From: Desulfobaccales bacterium
GTDB taxonomy: Bacteria; Desulfobacterota; Desulfobaccia; Desulfobaccales; 0-14-0-80-60-11
Reading direction: 5' to 3'
Assembly: GCA_037481655.1 (NCBI GenBank)
Contig: JBBFLF010000011.1
Span: forward strand, 35,798 to 99,797
Length of the DNA stretch: 64,000 nucleotides
The notes under the pieces were generated by a model. That model saw only the letters and a list, made by a program, of their open reading frames with translations, had not been told where the DNA came from and did not search any database. Positions 32,520 through 40,941 of the stretch are shown here, piece after piece. The translations under genes were made by a program, and so were the position numbers. Numbering within the stretch: the stretch's first letter is position 1; each line of letters opens with the position of its first letter.

Positions 32520-33958
32520 GAGCCCCGGCGGTGGCGGACCCGGAACCCGGTGGGGTCCGCTCTCTGTGGCGCACCCTCAGCCGGGAGATCCAGGCCGGCG
32601 CCGGCAGTGTGGGGGCTTACTATGACCGCCGCACGCTCACCCTGGTGCATCTGGAAAAAGGCTTGGCCGGCTCCCGGCTGATGCAAGTGGCCGCCCTGCC
32701 GGTGCCCGCGGAGGGTCTGACCGCCTTGGCCCCGGCGGTCCGGGAGCTGGTCCGGGCCTGGGGACTGGAGCATCCCCCGGCGGGCCTGGCCGTGAGCCCT
32801 CGGCTGGGGCTGGTGCGGCCGGCCATCTTGCCCGCCGCCACCAAGGCCAACCTGGCCCGAGTGGTGGGCTATGAAATCGACCGCTTCCTTCCCTTAAGCC
32901 CTGACCAGCTAGTCTTTGACTACCAGGTGGTCAAGGAGACGGAAACCGAGCTCCATCTGCTGCTCATGGCCCTGCCCCGGGCACTGGTGGAGGACTGGCT
33001 GACCCTGTGCGGCGGCGCCGGCTTAAGTTCAGTGACGGTGGAACCCGGGCCGTTGGCCGGGGCCAACGCCCTGGCGGTGATGCACGGCCGCCCGCCCGCG
33101 TCATTTCTCCTGCTGGCCGCTGACGGGCCGGACTTTGATCTCCTGCAGTTCAGCCGGCGACGCCTGAAGGGCTGGCAGGCCGGGAAGCTGACCGCCGGCC
33201 TCACCTTGAGGGGGCTGATCCCCCAGGAGAGCCCCCCGGAGGAGGCGCCCCAGGCTTTCTACCTCTTGGGCAGCGCCAGCCTGCCCGCCGCCCTGCGGGC
33301 CGGTGCCGGGGACCTGCCCTTGCCGGTGGTGACAGAGACCCAGGTGGCCCTGAAAGGGGCCCCCGGGGGAGCTGCCACCACTCCCGACGTCCTGATGGCG
33401 GTGGGCGCGGCGCTCAGGGGAGTGGGGCGGGTGCCCTTTGCCGTCAATCTGTTGCCGGAGGACCAAAGAGCTACCCCGAAACTTACGGGTTTGCTTCTGA
33501 CCCGGTTTTTCTCCCTTTTACTTTTCAGTCTTATTGTGGTATGGTCAGCCAGCATTTTTATCCACTCCCGTATCACCTTGGCCAGGGTGGAGCGGCAAGT
33601 GGCAGAACTGGCTCCCGCAGTACGGGAGGTGGAGAAACAATTGCAGGATACCCAAAATCTCCTGAAGCAGTATGACGATCTGAAACGGCGCATGGAACAG
33701 TATCCCGGCCCGTTGCAGATTCTGCGCGAATTGACGGAGATCATTCCGGACCATACCCATCTTTATTCATTCCGGCTCAGCAAGGGGCAGGTGGAGTTGA
33801 GCGGCAAATCCGCTTCGGCCTCCGAATTGATCAATCTGTTGGAAAGATCCGGCCGCTTCACCAAGACTGAGTTTGTCAGTCCCATTGTCACGGATGAGAC
33901 AGGCAGTGAAATTTTCAAAATTAAAGCAGACATTAAAGGAGCAGGTCGCAGCTCTTGA
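32495..33958 (+). CDS. gspL: Type II secretion protein GspL (PilM-like plus PilN-like)
   Basis: A 487-residue bitopic protein. The first about 320 residues are an actin-like cytoplasmic domain (VGAYYDRRTLTLVHLEKG, GYEIDRFLPLSPDQLVFDY, VTVEPGPLAGANALAV); a transmembrane helix near residue 345 (FFSLLLFSLIVVWSASIFI) is followed by a coiled coil and a PilN-like periplasmic fold. This combines in one chain what PilM and PilN do separately. GspL links GspE to the inner-membrane platform. GTG at 32495 overlaps the end of gspK by 25 bases; GGGAG stands eight bases upstream. Confidence 0.85.
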   Translation: MERRLSGLRAPAVADPEPGGVRSLWRTLSREIQAGAGSVGAYYDRRTLTLVHLEKGLAGSRLMQVAALPVPAEGLTALAPAVRELVRAWGLEHPPAGLAVSPRLGLVRPAILPAATKANLARVVGYEIDRFLPLSPDQLVFDYQVVKETETELHLLLMALPRALVEDWLTLCGGAGLSSVTVEPGPLAGANALAVMHGRPPASFLLLAADGPDFDLLQFSRRRLKGWQAGKLTAGLTLRGLIPQESPPEEAPQAFYLLGSASLPAALRAGAGDLPLPVVTETQVALKGAPGGAATTPDVLMAVGAALRGVGRVPFAVNLLPEDQRATPKLTGLLLTRFFSLLLFSLIVVWSASIFIHSRITLARVERQVAELAPAVREVEKQLQDTQNLLKQYDDLKRRMEQYPGPLQILRELTEIIPDHTHLYSFRLSKGQVELSGKSASASELINLLERSGRFTKTEFVSPIVTDETGSEIFKIKADIKGAGRSS

Positions 33959-34544
33959 GCGGCTCTCACCCTGGCGGCGCCGGCTGGTGCTGGCCGGCGG
34001 CGCGGTGGTGGGGGTGTTGCTTCTCTGGGTGCTGGTGCTCTCCCCCCTGCTCGCCCTGGAGGAAGCCTGGACCCAGGAACTCCGGCAGAAGCAGATCCTC
34101 CTGGCCAAGTATCAGGCCCTGCAGAAAGATAAAGCCCAGGTGGCCAGGGCGGTCCAGCAGGCAAAAAAGGCGGTGGAGCAGGCTGAGGCGGCGCTATTGA
34201 GCGGGGGCAGCCCGGCGGTGGCCTCCGCCGACCTGCAGGAAATCATCAAGAACCTGACCAAAGGCCTGGGAATCCAGGTCACCAGCACCAAAGTGCTGCC
34301 TCCCCAGGAATCCGGCCCCTACATCCAGATCCCGGTGGAGTTGCAGTTGGCCTTAAGCACCGATCAGTTGGTGAATCTCCTCTATGGCCTGGAGAATCAC
34401 CAGAAACTGCTGTTGGTGAGCCAGTTGGAGATCAATGCCCCCCGGCGCCGCCCGTCGGTGCCGGGAGCCCCGCGACCTGAGCCGGCGCCGTTGCGGGCCG
34501 TCATGGTGGTGGAAGGGATCATCAAGAAGGGGGCCGGGGCCTGA
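33894..34544 (+). CDS. gspM: Type II secretion protein GspM (PilO-like)
   Basis: About 216 residues: a short cytoplasmic part, a transmembrane helix (LVLAGGAVVGVLLLWVLVLSPLLAL), a coiled coil (QELRQKQILLAKYQALQKDKAQVARAVQQAKKAVEQAEAALL) and a ferredoxin-like domain (QVTSTKVLPPQESGPYIQIPVELQLAL). It partners GspL in the inner membrane. The start overlaps the end of gspL by about 65 bases; ATG at 33894 is chosen, but GTG at 33906 or TTG at 33873 cannot be excluded. Confidence 0.82.
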   Translation: MRQAVKFSKLKQTLKEQVAALERLSPWRRRLVLAGGAVVGVLLLWVLVLSPLLALEEAWTQELRQKQILLAKYQALQKDKAQVARAVQQAKKAVEQAEAALLSGGSPAVASADLQEIIKNLTKGLGIQVTSTKVLPPQESGPYIQIPVELQLALSTDQLVNLLYGLENHQKLLLVSQLEINAPRRRPSVPGAPRPEPAPLRAVMVVEGIIKKGAGA

Positions 34545-35002
34545 TGGGCCGCCTGAATGTTCTCCTCCTGGCGGGTCTTCTGATCCTCAACCTCCTGATG
34601 GTGGCCGCCGTGGGGCGGGTGTGGTTCGGGGGCGAGGAAACCCCCCGGGAGGCCCGGGGCCGGGTGGCCCTGCCCCAGGTGCAGCCCCTGAAAGCCCGGG
34701 AGCCCCAGGAGCGTTTCCAGGTGGTGGTGGCCAAGGACCTCTTCAGCCCCGAGCGTCAGGGGGCGGCGGCTGCCGGCCCGGTGAAGCTGGCCGGCACCGA
34801 GGACTTTCAGCTCCTGGGCACCCTGATCGTCGGCGCCGAACGGGCGGCCCTCATCGCCCAAGGGCCCAAAGGCCGCCAGAAGATCCAGGTGGTGCGGGAA
34901 GGGGAACAGTGGCAGGGCGTCCGCCTGGTGGAAATCGCCAAGGACGCGGTGGTGCTGGAGGGTAAAGACGGCCGGCGGACCCTCGGCTTCCCCCGCAAAT
35001 GA
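34544..35002 (+). CDS. gspC: Type II secretion protein GspC (homology-region domain only)
   Basis: A 152-residue protein with an N-terminal transmembrane helix (NVLLLAGLLILNLLMVAAVG) and the periplasmic HR domain: FQVVVAKDLFSPERQ, then FQLLGTLIVGAERAALIAQG and GVRLVEIAKDAVVLEGKDGRRTL. GspC bridges the inner-membrane platform to the secretin GspD. It lacks the C-terminal PDZ or coiled coil of longer GspC proteins. Its ATG overlaps the gspM stop (TGATG). Confidence 0.82.
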   Translation: MGRLNVLLLAGLLILNLLMVAAVGRVWFGGEETPREARGRVALPQVQPLKAREPQERFQVVVAKDLFSPERQGAAAAGPVKLAGTEDFQLLGTLIVGAERAALIAQGPKGRQKIQVVREGEQWQGVRLVEIAKDAVVLEGKDGRRTLGFPRK

Positions 35003-35107
35003 CCATCTCCGCCGAGGGGTAGATGGGCCCAGGCCAAGACAGGGGGAATCGCCCACCCCGGGACAGGGGGAGAAGGCCCGGGGCGAAGCTTCTTCGAGGG
35101 GGGAATC

Positions 35108-37501
35108 ATGGATATCCATAAGATCCTGGCGGGTCTTCTGGCAGTCAGCCTGGCGGGCTGCGCCACGCCCTCGTCCGGTCCGCTCCTGCCTCCCAAACCC
35201 GCGGTCCGGGTCATGCAGGCCCCGGGGATGCCTCCGGACAGGCCGCCCAAAGTGGAGGCGCCGGAAGACAAGGACCTGGACATTGTCACCGATGAGGGCC
35301 TGAAAGGTCTGACCACCGCCTTAAAGAGCCTGCCCACCCGACGCCGCACTGTACCCAGGGGGGAGAAGCTCTATCCCATCGAGCTCAACCTGCAGAACGC
35401 CGATCTGGTGGAGGCGGTCCGGGCCCTGGCCGACACCCTGGGGATCAATTACAGCATCGACCCCAAGGTGAAGGGCACCGTCAATGTCCGGGCCTCCGGC
35501 AAACTCACCCGGGGGGAGCTCCTGAGCATCCTGGAGACCATGCTCCTGGTGAACGGCGCCGCCCTGGTGCAGGTAGGCAAAAGTTACAACATCGTGCCCT
35601 TGGACAAGGCGGCGGGGGAAGCGGCGCCGGTCTATGCCCGGGGGCTCCCGGCCGCGGGCATGACCGCCCAGGTGGTGCTCTTGGATGCCGCGCCCGCCAA
35701 GGAGATGGCCGCAGTGCTGAAGCCCTTGCTCTCCGCCGGCGGCAAGATCTCCGAAGCCCCCAACAATTCCCTGGTCATCGTGGATTACCCGGCCAACCTG
35801 GAAAAGCTGGTGAACCTGGTCAACCTGGTGGACAAACAGGGCCTGGCCAAGACTTCGGTGTCGGTGCTGCGGGTGAAAAACACCGATCCCACCCAGATCA
35901 TCCCGGAGCTGGAGACCATTTTCGGGGCCTACGGCGCCTTGAGCCCCGCCAAGGACAAGGGCCGGGGCGGGGTGCAGTTTCTGGCCATGCCCCGCATGAA
36001 CGCGGTGATGATCCTGGCTCCCAGCCCCCAGCTCATGCAGCGGGCGGAATACTGGGTGCGGCAGTTGGATATGAAGACCGACACCCTGGCCAACATCCAT
36101 GTCTATAACGTGGAGAACTACCGGGCCCGCAACCTGGCGGACCTCCTCATCCAGGTGTACGGCGGCCAGGCCGAGCGGGCCGGGGTGCGGGAGATCAAGC
36201 CGGAGCCCACCCCCTCCTGGGCGGTGCCGCCCCGTCCCACCCTGGGAACGGGGGAGGGGGAGACCGAAGGGGTGCCCCGCACCGGCGGCGGCCTGAGCTC
36301 CGGTTTGAGCTCCGGCATGGGCGCCACGGGCACGGGCCTGGGTGCCAGCGGCCGGGGCACCGGCCTGGGAGCCGGGTTGGGGACGGGCCTGGGCACCGGG
36401 CTGGCCGCGGCGGCCCCCTCCCCCCGGGAGCGGGCGGCGCCCTTGAGAGGCGCGGCCGCAGCCGGAGAGCTCAAAGAGGGGGTGCGCATCATCCCGGATG
36501 AGGAAAACAACCTCCTGGTGATCGTGGCCCCGCCCTATGAGTGGAAGATCATCCAGAGCCTGCTCAAGCGCCTGGATGTGCAGCCCCGCCAGGTGATGTG
36601 CGAGGTGCTCATCGCCGAGATCACCCTCACCGACGATTTGCGCTACGGGGTGGAGTGGTTCATCAACAACCGGGTGGCCAGCGAGACCCCCACCATCATC
36701 CAGCCGTCGCCCTTGAGCGGCAACGCACCCATCGAGATTCTCAAGGGCGCCTCCGCGGCCCTGCAGGGCATCGGCGGCTTCACCTTTGCGGCCCGGGACG
36801 CCCTCAACCAGTTCCGCATCGTCATCAACATGCTGGCCACCAAGGGCCTGGTGCAGGTGCTGGCCTCGCCCCATATCATGGCGGCCAACAATCAGGAGGC
36901 CCGCATCCAGATCGGCCAGGAGGTGCCCATCCTCACCTCCCAGTCCATCCCGTTGGTGAGCCAGACCCAGTCGCTCCAGACCCAGACGGTGAGCTACCGC
37001 TCCACCGGCATCATCCTCCTGGTGCGGCCCCAGATCAACGCCAAGGGCATGATCACCCTGGACATCAGCCAGGAGGTGAGCGCCATCGACGCCTCCGCAC
37101 CCGCCACCGGGGTGAACTCCCCCACCTTCCTCATCCGCCAGGCCCGCACCTCGCTCATTACTGCGGACAACCAGACCATCATCCTGGGCGGGCTCATCCG
37201 GGAGGATGCCACCCGGGGCGGCCGGGGAGTGCCGGGCCTGCGCAATATCCCGCTTTTGGGGCCGCTTTTCGGCAGCGAGACCAGGAGCACCGGCCGCACC
37301 GAGCTCATCTTGCTTATCACCCCTCACATCATCCACAGCATGGAGGAAGGGGCCCGCATCACCCGGGAGGTGCAGGACCGCATCGAGCTCAAGCCCTTGC
37401 GGGGCGGCACCGTACCGGCTCCGGCCCCCGCTCCGGCCCCGGCTCCGGCGGCGCCCACGCCCGCGGCCCCCACGGCCCCGCCGCGCCCGGAAACCTACTA
37501 G
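35108..37501 (+). CDS. gspD: Type II secretion secretin GspD (lipoprotein)
   Basis: A 797-residue outer-membrane secretin. The signal peptide ends LLAVSLAGCATP, a lipobox. N0 domain ELNLQNADLVEAVRALADTLG and N1-N3 domains follow; between residues about 375 and 450 is a glycine/serine-rich insert (SGLSSGMGATGTGLGASG and onward). The pore domain has QVMCEVLIAEITLTDDLRYGVEWF, SPHIMAANNQEARIQIGQEVPI and a VGxPGLRNIPLLGPLFGS-like gate motif (GVPGLRNIPLLGPLFGSE). The tail is a proline/alanine repeat. GGGGG precedes the ATG. Last gene of the operon, followed by a terminator. Confidence 0.94.
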   Translation: MDIHKILAGLLAVSLAGCATPSSGPLLPPKPAVRVMQAPGMPPDRPPKVEAPEDKDLDIVTDEGLKGLTTALKSLPTRRRTVPRGEKLYPIELNLQNADLVEAVRALADTLGINYSIDPKVKGTVNVRASGKLTRGELLSILETMLLVNGAALVQVGKSYNIVPLDKAAGEAAPVYARGLPAAGMTAQVVLLDAAPAKEMAAVLKPLLSAGGKISEAPNNSLVIVDYPANLEKLVNLVNLVDKQGLAKTSVSVLRVKNTDPTQIIPELETIFGAYGALSPAKDKGRGGVQFLAMPRMNAVMILAPSPQLMQRAEYWVRQLDMKTDTLANIHVYNVENYRARNLADLLIQVYGGQAERAGVREIKPEPTPSWAVPPRPTLGTGEGETEGVPRTGGGLSSGLSSGMGATGTGLGASGRGTGLGAGLGTGLGTGLAAAAPSPRERAAPLRGAAAAGELKEGVRIIPDEENNLLVIVAPPYEWKIIQSLLKRLDVQPRQVMCEVLIAEITLTDDLRYGVEWFINNRVASETPTIIQPSPLSGNAPIEILKGASAALQGIGGFTFAARDALNQFRIVINMLATKGLVQVLASPHIMAANNQEARIQIGQEVPILTSQSIPLVSQTQSLQTQTVSYRSTGIILLVRPQINAKGMITLDISQEVSAIDASAPATGVNSPTFLIRQARTSLITADNQTIILGGLIREDATRGGRGVPGLRNIPLLGPLFGSETRSTGRTELILLITPHIIHSMEEGARITREVQDRIELKPLRGGTVPAPAPAPAPAPAAPTPAAPTAPPRPETY

Positions 37502-37524
37502 TCAACCTGGTGGCACGTCAGTTC

Positions 37525-37556
37525 ACCCGGGCTTCCCGGCGGAGGCCCGGGTTTTT
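37525..37556 (+). terminator. Rho-independent terminator after gspD
   Basis: ACCCGGGC (37525-37532) pairs with GCCCGGGT (37545-37552) around a 12-base loop, followed by a T-run. It lies 24 bases after the gspD stop. Confidence 0.85.
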
Positions 37557-37703
37557 GCTTTCCCTGGGGAGTGGCCCCGTCAGGTCGAAGCTGCGAAGCT
37601 GCGGGAAGGCGGGTGGTGCCGGAGGCGGGCAGGGAGTGGGAGCAAGAAGCTGAGCCAAACGGGTCCACTAGACCTGCTGAAGTTTCCCGGGGGGAAGGCC
37701 CTC

Positions 37704-38345
37704 TCAGCCGGCGCCGTTGACGCCGCCGTTTACCAGGCGCACCAGGGAGAAATCCGGGAAGTAATCAATGATGTTCAGGCAGCCGTAAGCCTGGTCCAGG
37801 CGGAAGATGTGCTCCAAAGGCAGGTTCAGGGCGTCGCAGAGGATCACCCGGTTGACCCCGGCGTGGGCCACCAAAGCCAGGTTCTCCCCCCGATGCCGGG
37901 CCAGGAGTTCCTTGAGTTTGGGGATGACCCGGGCCTTGACGTCACTCAGCGACTCCCCCCCCGGGATGCGGAAGTCCGCCAGGTCCCGGAAGCGGGCCGC
38001 CAGCTCCTCAGGGTACTGCTCCTGAATCTCCGCCAGGGTGAGGCCCTCCCAGACGCCGAAGCAGAGCTCCCGGAACTCGGGGCAGGGGAGGGGGGTGAGG
38101 TCCCGCCCTGCGGCCAGCATCTTAGCGCCGATAAGTGTGCGGCGCAGGTCCGAGCTGTAGACCGCCTGAAGCGGCACCTTCTTTAGATGCGCCGCCAGCC
38201 GCTCATACTGCCGCAGGCCCTCGGGGCTCAAGTCCACATCATTGTGGCCATGGTAACGGTCGGTGTGGCCGTCGGCCACCCGGCCGTGGCGGATGAGGTA
38301 GAGGCGGGTGGGAGCAAGGCGCGGGTCCAAGGCCGCCACCCGCAT
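37704..38345 (-). CDS. Histidine phosphatase (phosphoglycerate mutase/CobC-like)
   Basis: A 213-residue member of the histidine phosphatase superfamily. LYLIRHGRVADGHTDRYHGHNDVDL has the RHG nucleophile near residue 20; YSSDLRRTLIGAKML, CFGVWEGLT and ALVAHAGVNRVILCDAL complete the active site. The family includes alpha-ribazole phosphatase (CobC), phosphoglycerate mutase and sugar phosphatases; the substrate is not clear from sequence. It starts at the exact base where the glgC stop begins (shared base 38345) and may be co-transcribed with glgC. Confidence 0.83.
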   Translation of the reverse strand: MRVAALDPRLAPTRLYLIRHGRVADGHTDRYHGHNDVDLSPEGLRQYERLAAHLKKVPLQAVYSSDLRRTLIGAKMLAAGRDLTPLPCPEFRELCFGVWEGLTLAEIQEQYPEELAARFRDLADFRIPGGESLSDVKARVIPKLKELLARHRGENLALVAHAGVNRVILCDALNLPLEHIFRLDQAYGCLNIIDYFPDFSLVRLVNGGVNGAG

Positions 38346-39565
38346 CAGGGCGCCTCCAGGATGACGTTGTTGGGCACCACCACCACCCCGCCGGGGGTGA
38401 CGGTGAACAGACGGGCATCGGCCTCCGGGTCGTAGCCGATGGTGAAGCGGGGCGGGATCTGCACCCCGTCTTCAATGACCGCCCGGCGGATTCTGGCCCC
38501 CACCCCCACCCGGACCCCGTCCCAAAGGACCGCCTCCTCCACCTCCGCCCCCCGGGCCACCCGCACCCCGGGGGAGAAGACCGCACGCACCACCCGGGCC
38601 TCCTGGATGACGCAGCCCGCAGAGATAAGAGAATCGGTCACCGTCACCGGCTGCTCCCGGCCGAAACACTTGGCCGGCGGGAGCTGACTCACCGCTCCCC
38701 GGATGGGCCAGTCATCCCCAAAGAGATCAAAGACCGGCTGGTCCCCCAGCAGGTCCAGGTGGGCGGCAAAATAAGCATCCAACTGGCCGATGTCCCGCCA
38801 GTAGTGGGCCGCGCCCGTCTTGGGGTCGCCGAAGGGATAAGCATACACCCTTTTTTGCCCCACCATCTGGGGGATGATGTTCATGCCGAAATCGTGTTTG
38901 CTGGCCCGGTTTTTGGCGTCCTTGATGACCTCCTGCACCAGCACTTCCGCTTTGAAAATATAGACCCCCATGGAGGCCAGGGCGAGGTCCGGATGCCCGG
39001 GCATGGCCGGCGGCTCCTTGGGCTTCTCCAAAAACTCCACCACCTCGCCGTCGGCCGCGGTGTGCAGGATGCCGAAGGCCCGGCCCTCCTCCCGGGGCAC
39101 AATGACCGTGGCCACGGTCAGGTCCGCGTCCTTGGCCAGGTGATAGTCCAGAAGGGCGCGGTAGTCCATCTTGTAGACGTGATCCCCGGACAGAATGAGG
39201 ACGTGCTCCGGCCGCTCCTGCTCCAAAAGAAAGAGGTTCTGGTAGATGGAATCGGCGGTACCCCGATACCAGCGGTTGGTGGTGATCTGCTGGGGCGGGA
39301 CGGAATAGAGATACTCCCCGAACTCCGGCCTCAGCAGGTTCCAATGCAGGCGCAGGTGCAGGTCCAAGGACAGGCTGCCATACTGGGTCAGCACATAAAT
39401 GCGCCGGATGCCGGAGTTGAGGCAGTTGGACAGGGTGAAATCAATAATGCGGTAAATCCCCCCGAAGGTGATGGCGGGCTTGGCTTTGTCCCGGGTCAGG
39501 GGGAAAAGCCGCTCGCCCTTGCCCCCGGCCATGATGATGGTGGTAAGATTCCTGAAGCGCTCCAT
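38345..39565 (-). CDS. glgC: Glucose-1-phosphate adenylyltransferase (GlgC)
   Basis: About 406 residues. TTIIMAGGKGERLFPLTRDKAKPAITFGG is the nucleotide-binding start of ADP-glucose pyrophosphorylases; RIIDFTLSNCLNSGIRRIYVLTQY and RGTADSIYQNLFLLE follow. The glucose-1-phosphate site FLEKPKEPP and late DSLISAGCVI/left-handed helix repeats (GVRVARGAEVEEAVLWDGVRV) are present. It makes ADP-glucose for glycogen. ATG at 39565 follows GTGAGG and lies 8 bases after the receiver gene stop; the upstream frame through that gene is not used. Confidence 0.92.
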   Translation of the reverse strand: MERFRNLTTIIMAGGKGERLFPLTRDKAKPAITFGGIYRIIDFTLSNCLNSGIRRIYVLTQYGSLSLDLHLRLHWNLLRPEFGEYLYSVPPQQITTNRWYRGTADSIYQNLFLLEQERPEHVLILSGDHVYKMDYRALLDYHLAKDADLTVATVIVPREEGRAFGILHTAADGEVVEFLEKPKEPPAMPGHPDLALASMGVYIFKAEVLVQEVIKDAKNRASKHDFGMNIIPQMVGQKRVYAYPFGDPKTGAAHYWRDIGQLDAYFAAHLDLLGDQPVFDLFGDDWPIRGAVSQLPPAKCFGREQPVTVTDSLISAGCVIQEARVVRAVFSPGVRVARGAEVEEAVLWDGVRVGVGARIRRAVIEDGVQIPPRFTIGYDPEADARLFTVTPGGVVVVPNNVILEAP

Positions 39566-39573
39566 GGCCGGCC

Positions 39574-39930
39574 TCACTCCCCCAGCAATTCCCGGATCTT
39601 GCTCTTGAGCTCGGCGAAATCCGAGGATTTGACGATGTAAGCGTCCGCCGCCCAACTCATGAAGCTCTCTTTGTAAATGGAGTAGGCGGTGTGCAGGATG
39701 ACCTTGAGGTGCTCCTTGGTCCCCAAAATCCGGGGCAACGCCTCCAGACCGTCCATTCCCGGCATGCGGATGTCCAACACCACCAGGTCCAGGGACGGAT
39801 CAGTCTCCACAATCTTCAGGGCGTCCCGGGCATTGTCCACCGTCAACACCCGATACCCCTCCTCCTGCAACTCCTCGGCCAACAACTCCCGGATGGCACT
39901 GTCGTCATCCACCACCAGGATGGTCTTCAT
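39574..39930 (-). CDS. Single-domain response regulator (CheY-like receiver)
   Basis: A 118-residue receiver domain: KTILVVDDDSAIRELLAEEL holds the acidic pair, LDLVVLDIRMPGMDGLEALP the phosphorylated aspartate, ILHTAYS the switch residue and AYIVKSSDFAELKSKI the lysine (here VKSS instead of the usual KP). There is no output domain. It transmits a phosphorylation signal by protein contact, but no kinase is adjacent; it lies upstream of glgC. ATG at 39930 is chosen because GGAGG stands eight bases upstream; longer frames run into the repeat element. Confidence 0.9.
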   Translation of the reverse strand: MKTILVVDDDSAIRELLAEELQEEGYRVLTVDNARDALKIVETDPSLDLVVLDIRMPGMDGLEALPRILGTKEHLKVILHTAYSIYKESFMSWAADAYIVKSSDFAELKSKIRELLGE

Positions 39931-39963
39931 GAGGCGGCCTCCGTTCGGGGGCTGGGCGGGATT

Positions 39964-40099
39964 TGGGAGAGAGGGCCAGGGGCCGACGGCCCCTGCCCCC
40001 TCTCCCACACCCTCTCCCCCAACCCCTTAAAGGGGGTGGGGAGGGGTGTGTGAGGGGAGGGCGGGGGAGCCGCTGCTCCCCCGGCCCTCCCCTCACAGC
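39964..40099 (-). repeat. Dispersed three-palindrome GC-rich element, copy 3
   Basis: All three palindromes are present: GAGGGCCAGGGGCCGACGGCCCCTGCCCC, the centre around CCCTTAAAGGGGGTGGGG, and GGGGGAGCCGCTGCTCCCCC. It lies between two minus-strand genes. Compensating changes are visible (ACGG/CCGT-type variants in the first loop), in keeping with conserved base pairing. Confidence 0.87.
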
Positions 40100-40153
40100 C
40101 ACACCTCCAATATAAGCCAAGGGGGGCGGAGGGGCAAGAGAAAGGCGGGGTTA

Positions 40154-40777
40154 TCAGGTGGGGGGTTGCCAGGCCTCGCCCAGAAACAGGGGCAGTTCGG
40201 CGGCGCAGATAGGGCCCACCTGGATCTCCCAGCCGGTGTAGGCGGCCAGTTCGGCTTTGAGGGGGGCCAGGACGCCGGGGAGGATGAGGCGTTTTTCCTT
40301 CAGGCGGGTGGCCAGCTTATGGGCGGTGAGGCCCTGGTCCAGGCGTTGGGGGGTGAAGCTGCGGAAGACCATGGCCATGTCCACGGTGTCGCCCCGGCAT
40401 TCCACCAGCAGGAGGTAAAGGGGGCTGACGGTGAGGGCCAACAGCGCGGTCATGACCGTCAGGGTGAACTCGCTGTTGCCGGTGACCAGAAGGGGCGCGT
40501 CGGGGCCGGGGTCGTTGAGTTCCACCAGGTCCGGGGGCACCGGCCGGGGGAGCTCCAGGGAGGGCACCTGGGGGAGGAACTCCGCCGGCCGGAGGGCGAT
40601 GGTGAGGGCGTGGCGCCTGCCGGGCGGTAAGAATGCCAAAGCCGTGGGACTGAGTTCCCCCGCTTTTAGCAGGGCGGCCAAGTCAGCGGGGTCTTTGGCC
40701 CCAGCCCGGGCCGCCTCCTCGAGGGTAAAGTAACGGGCCAGGTCGATCTTGTCGAAGTAGAGGTCCGCGGCAAGCAT
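40154..40777 (-). CDS. Orphan protein with a CdhD/AcsC/HgcA-like corrinoid-protein C-terminal domain
   Basis: About 207 residues. The second half reads PLLVTGNSEFTLTVMTALLAL, a middle segment VDMAMVFRSFTPQRLDQGL, then EKRLILPGVLAPLKAELAAYTGWEIQVGPICAAELPLFL. This follows the pattern of the corrinoid iron-sulfur protein large subunit C-terminal domain and of HgcA (VLVTxNF; RKLIIPG..; GWEVLVGP). The iron-sulfur and TIM-barrel domains of that subunit are absent, and the HgcA cysteine motif NVWCAAGK is missing, so it is neither. No acetyl-CoA synthase gene lies in the window. Function unknown; corrinoid binding is an untested inference. ATG at 40777 has GGAG nine bases upstream. Confidence 0.6.
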   Translation of the reverse strand: MLAADLYFDKIDLARYFTLEEAARAGAKDPADLAALLKAGELSPTALAFLPPGRRHALTIALRPAEFLPQVPSLELPRPVPPDLVELNDPGPDAPLLVTGNSEFTLTVMTALLALTVSPLYLLLVECRGDTVDMAMVFRSFTPQRLDQGLTAHKLATRLKEKRLILPGVLAPLKAELAAYTGWEIQVGPICAAELPLFLGEAWQPPT

Positions 40778-40856
40778 AGATGGCATCTCCGAGGGAAATG
40801 GCTTTTTAACTTAGCAGGGAGATGGTCCGGGGTCAATGCCGCTTGGTATTCGTGGC

Positions 40857-40891
40857 AAAAAAAGCGGGTGGCACCTTTTGGCACCACCCGC
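40857..40891 (-). terminator. Rho-independent terminator for the 40942 gene
   Basis: Read on the minus strand, GCGGGTGG and CCACCCGC pair (plus positions 40884-40891 and 40864-40871) and are followed by a seven-base T-run (A-run at 40857-40863). Confidence 0.88.
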
Positions 40892-40941
40892 GACGTTCAT
40901 TGGTAAAGCTCAACTTATGCCATCCATGGCCGCCGCCATCC

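Noticed and set aside
35321..37336. A 671-codon open frame antisense to gspD
   Set aside because: It lies wholly opposite a well-supported secretin gene; high GC removes stop codons by chance. Its product is His/Gly/Gln-rich without motifs.
40154..40777. Mercury methylation protein HgcA
   Set aside because: The diagnostic NVWCAAGK segment and the transmembrane domain are missing, and no hgcB-like ferredoxin gene is adjacent.
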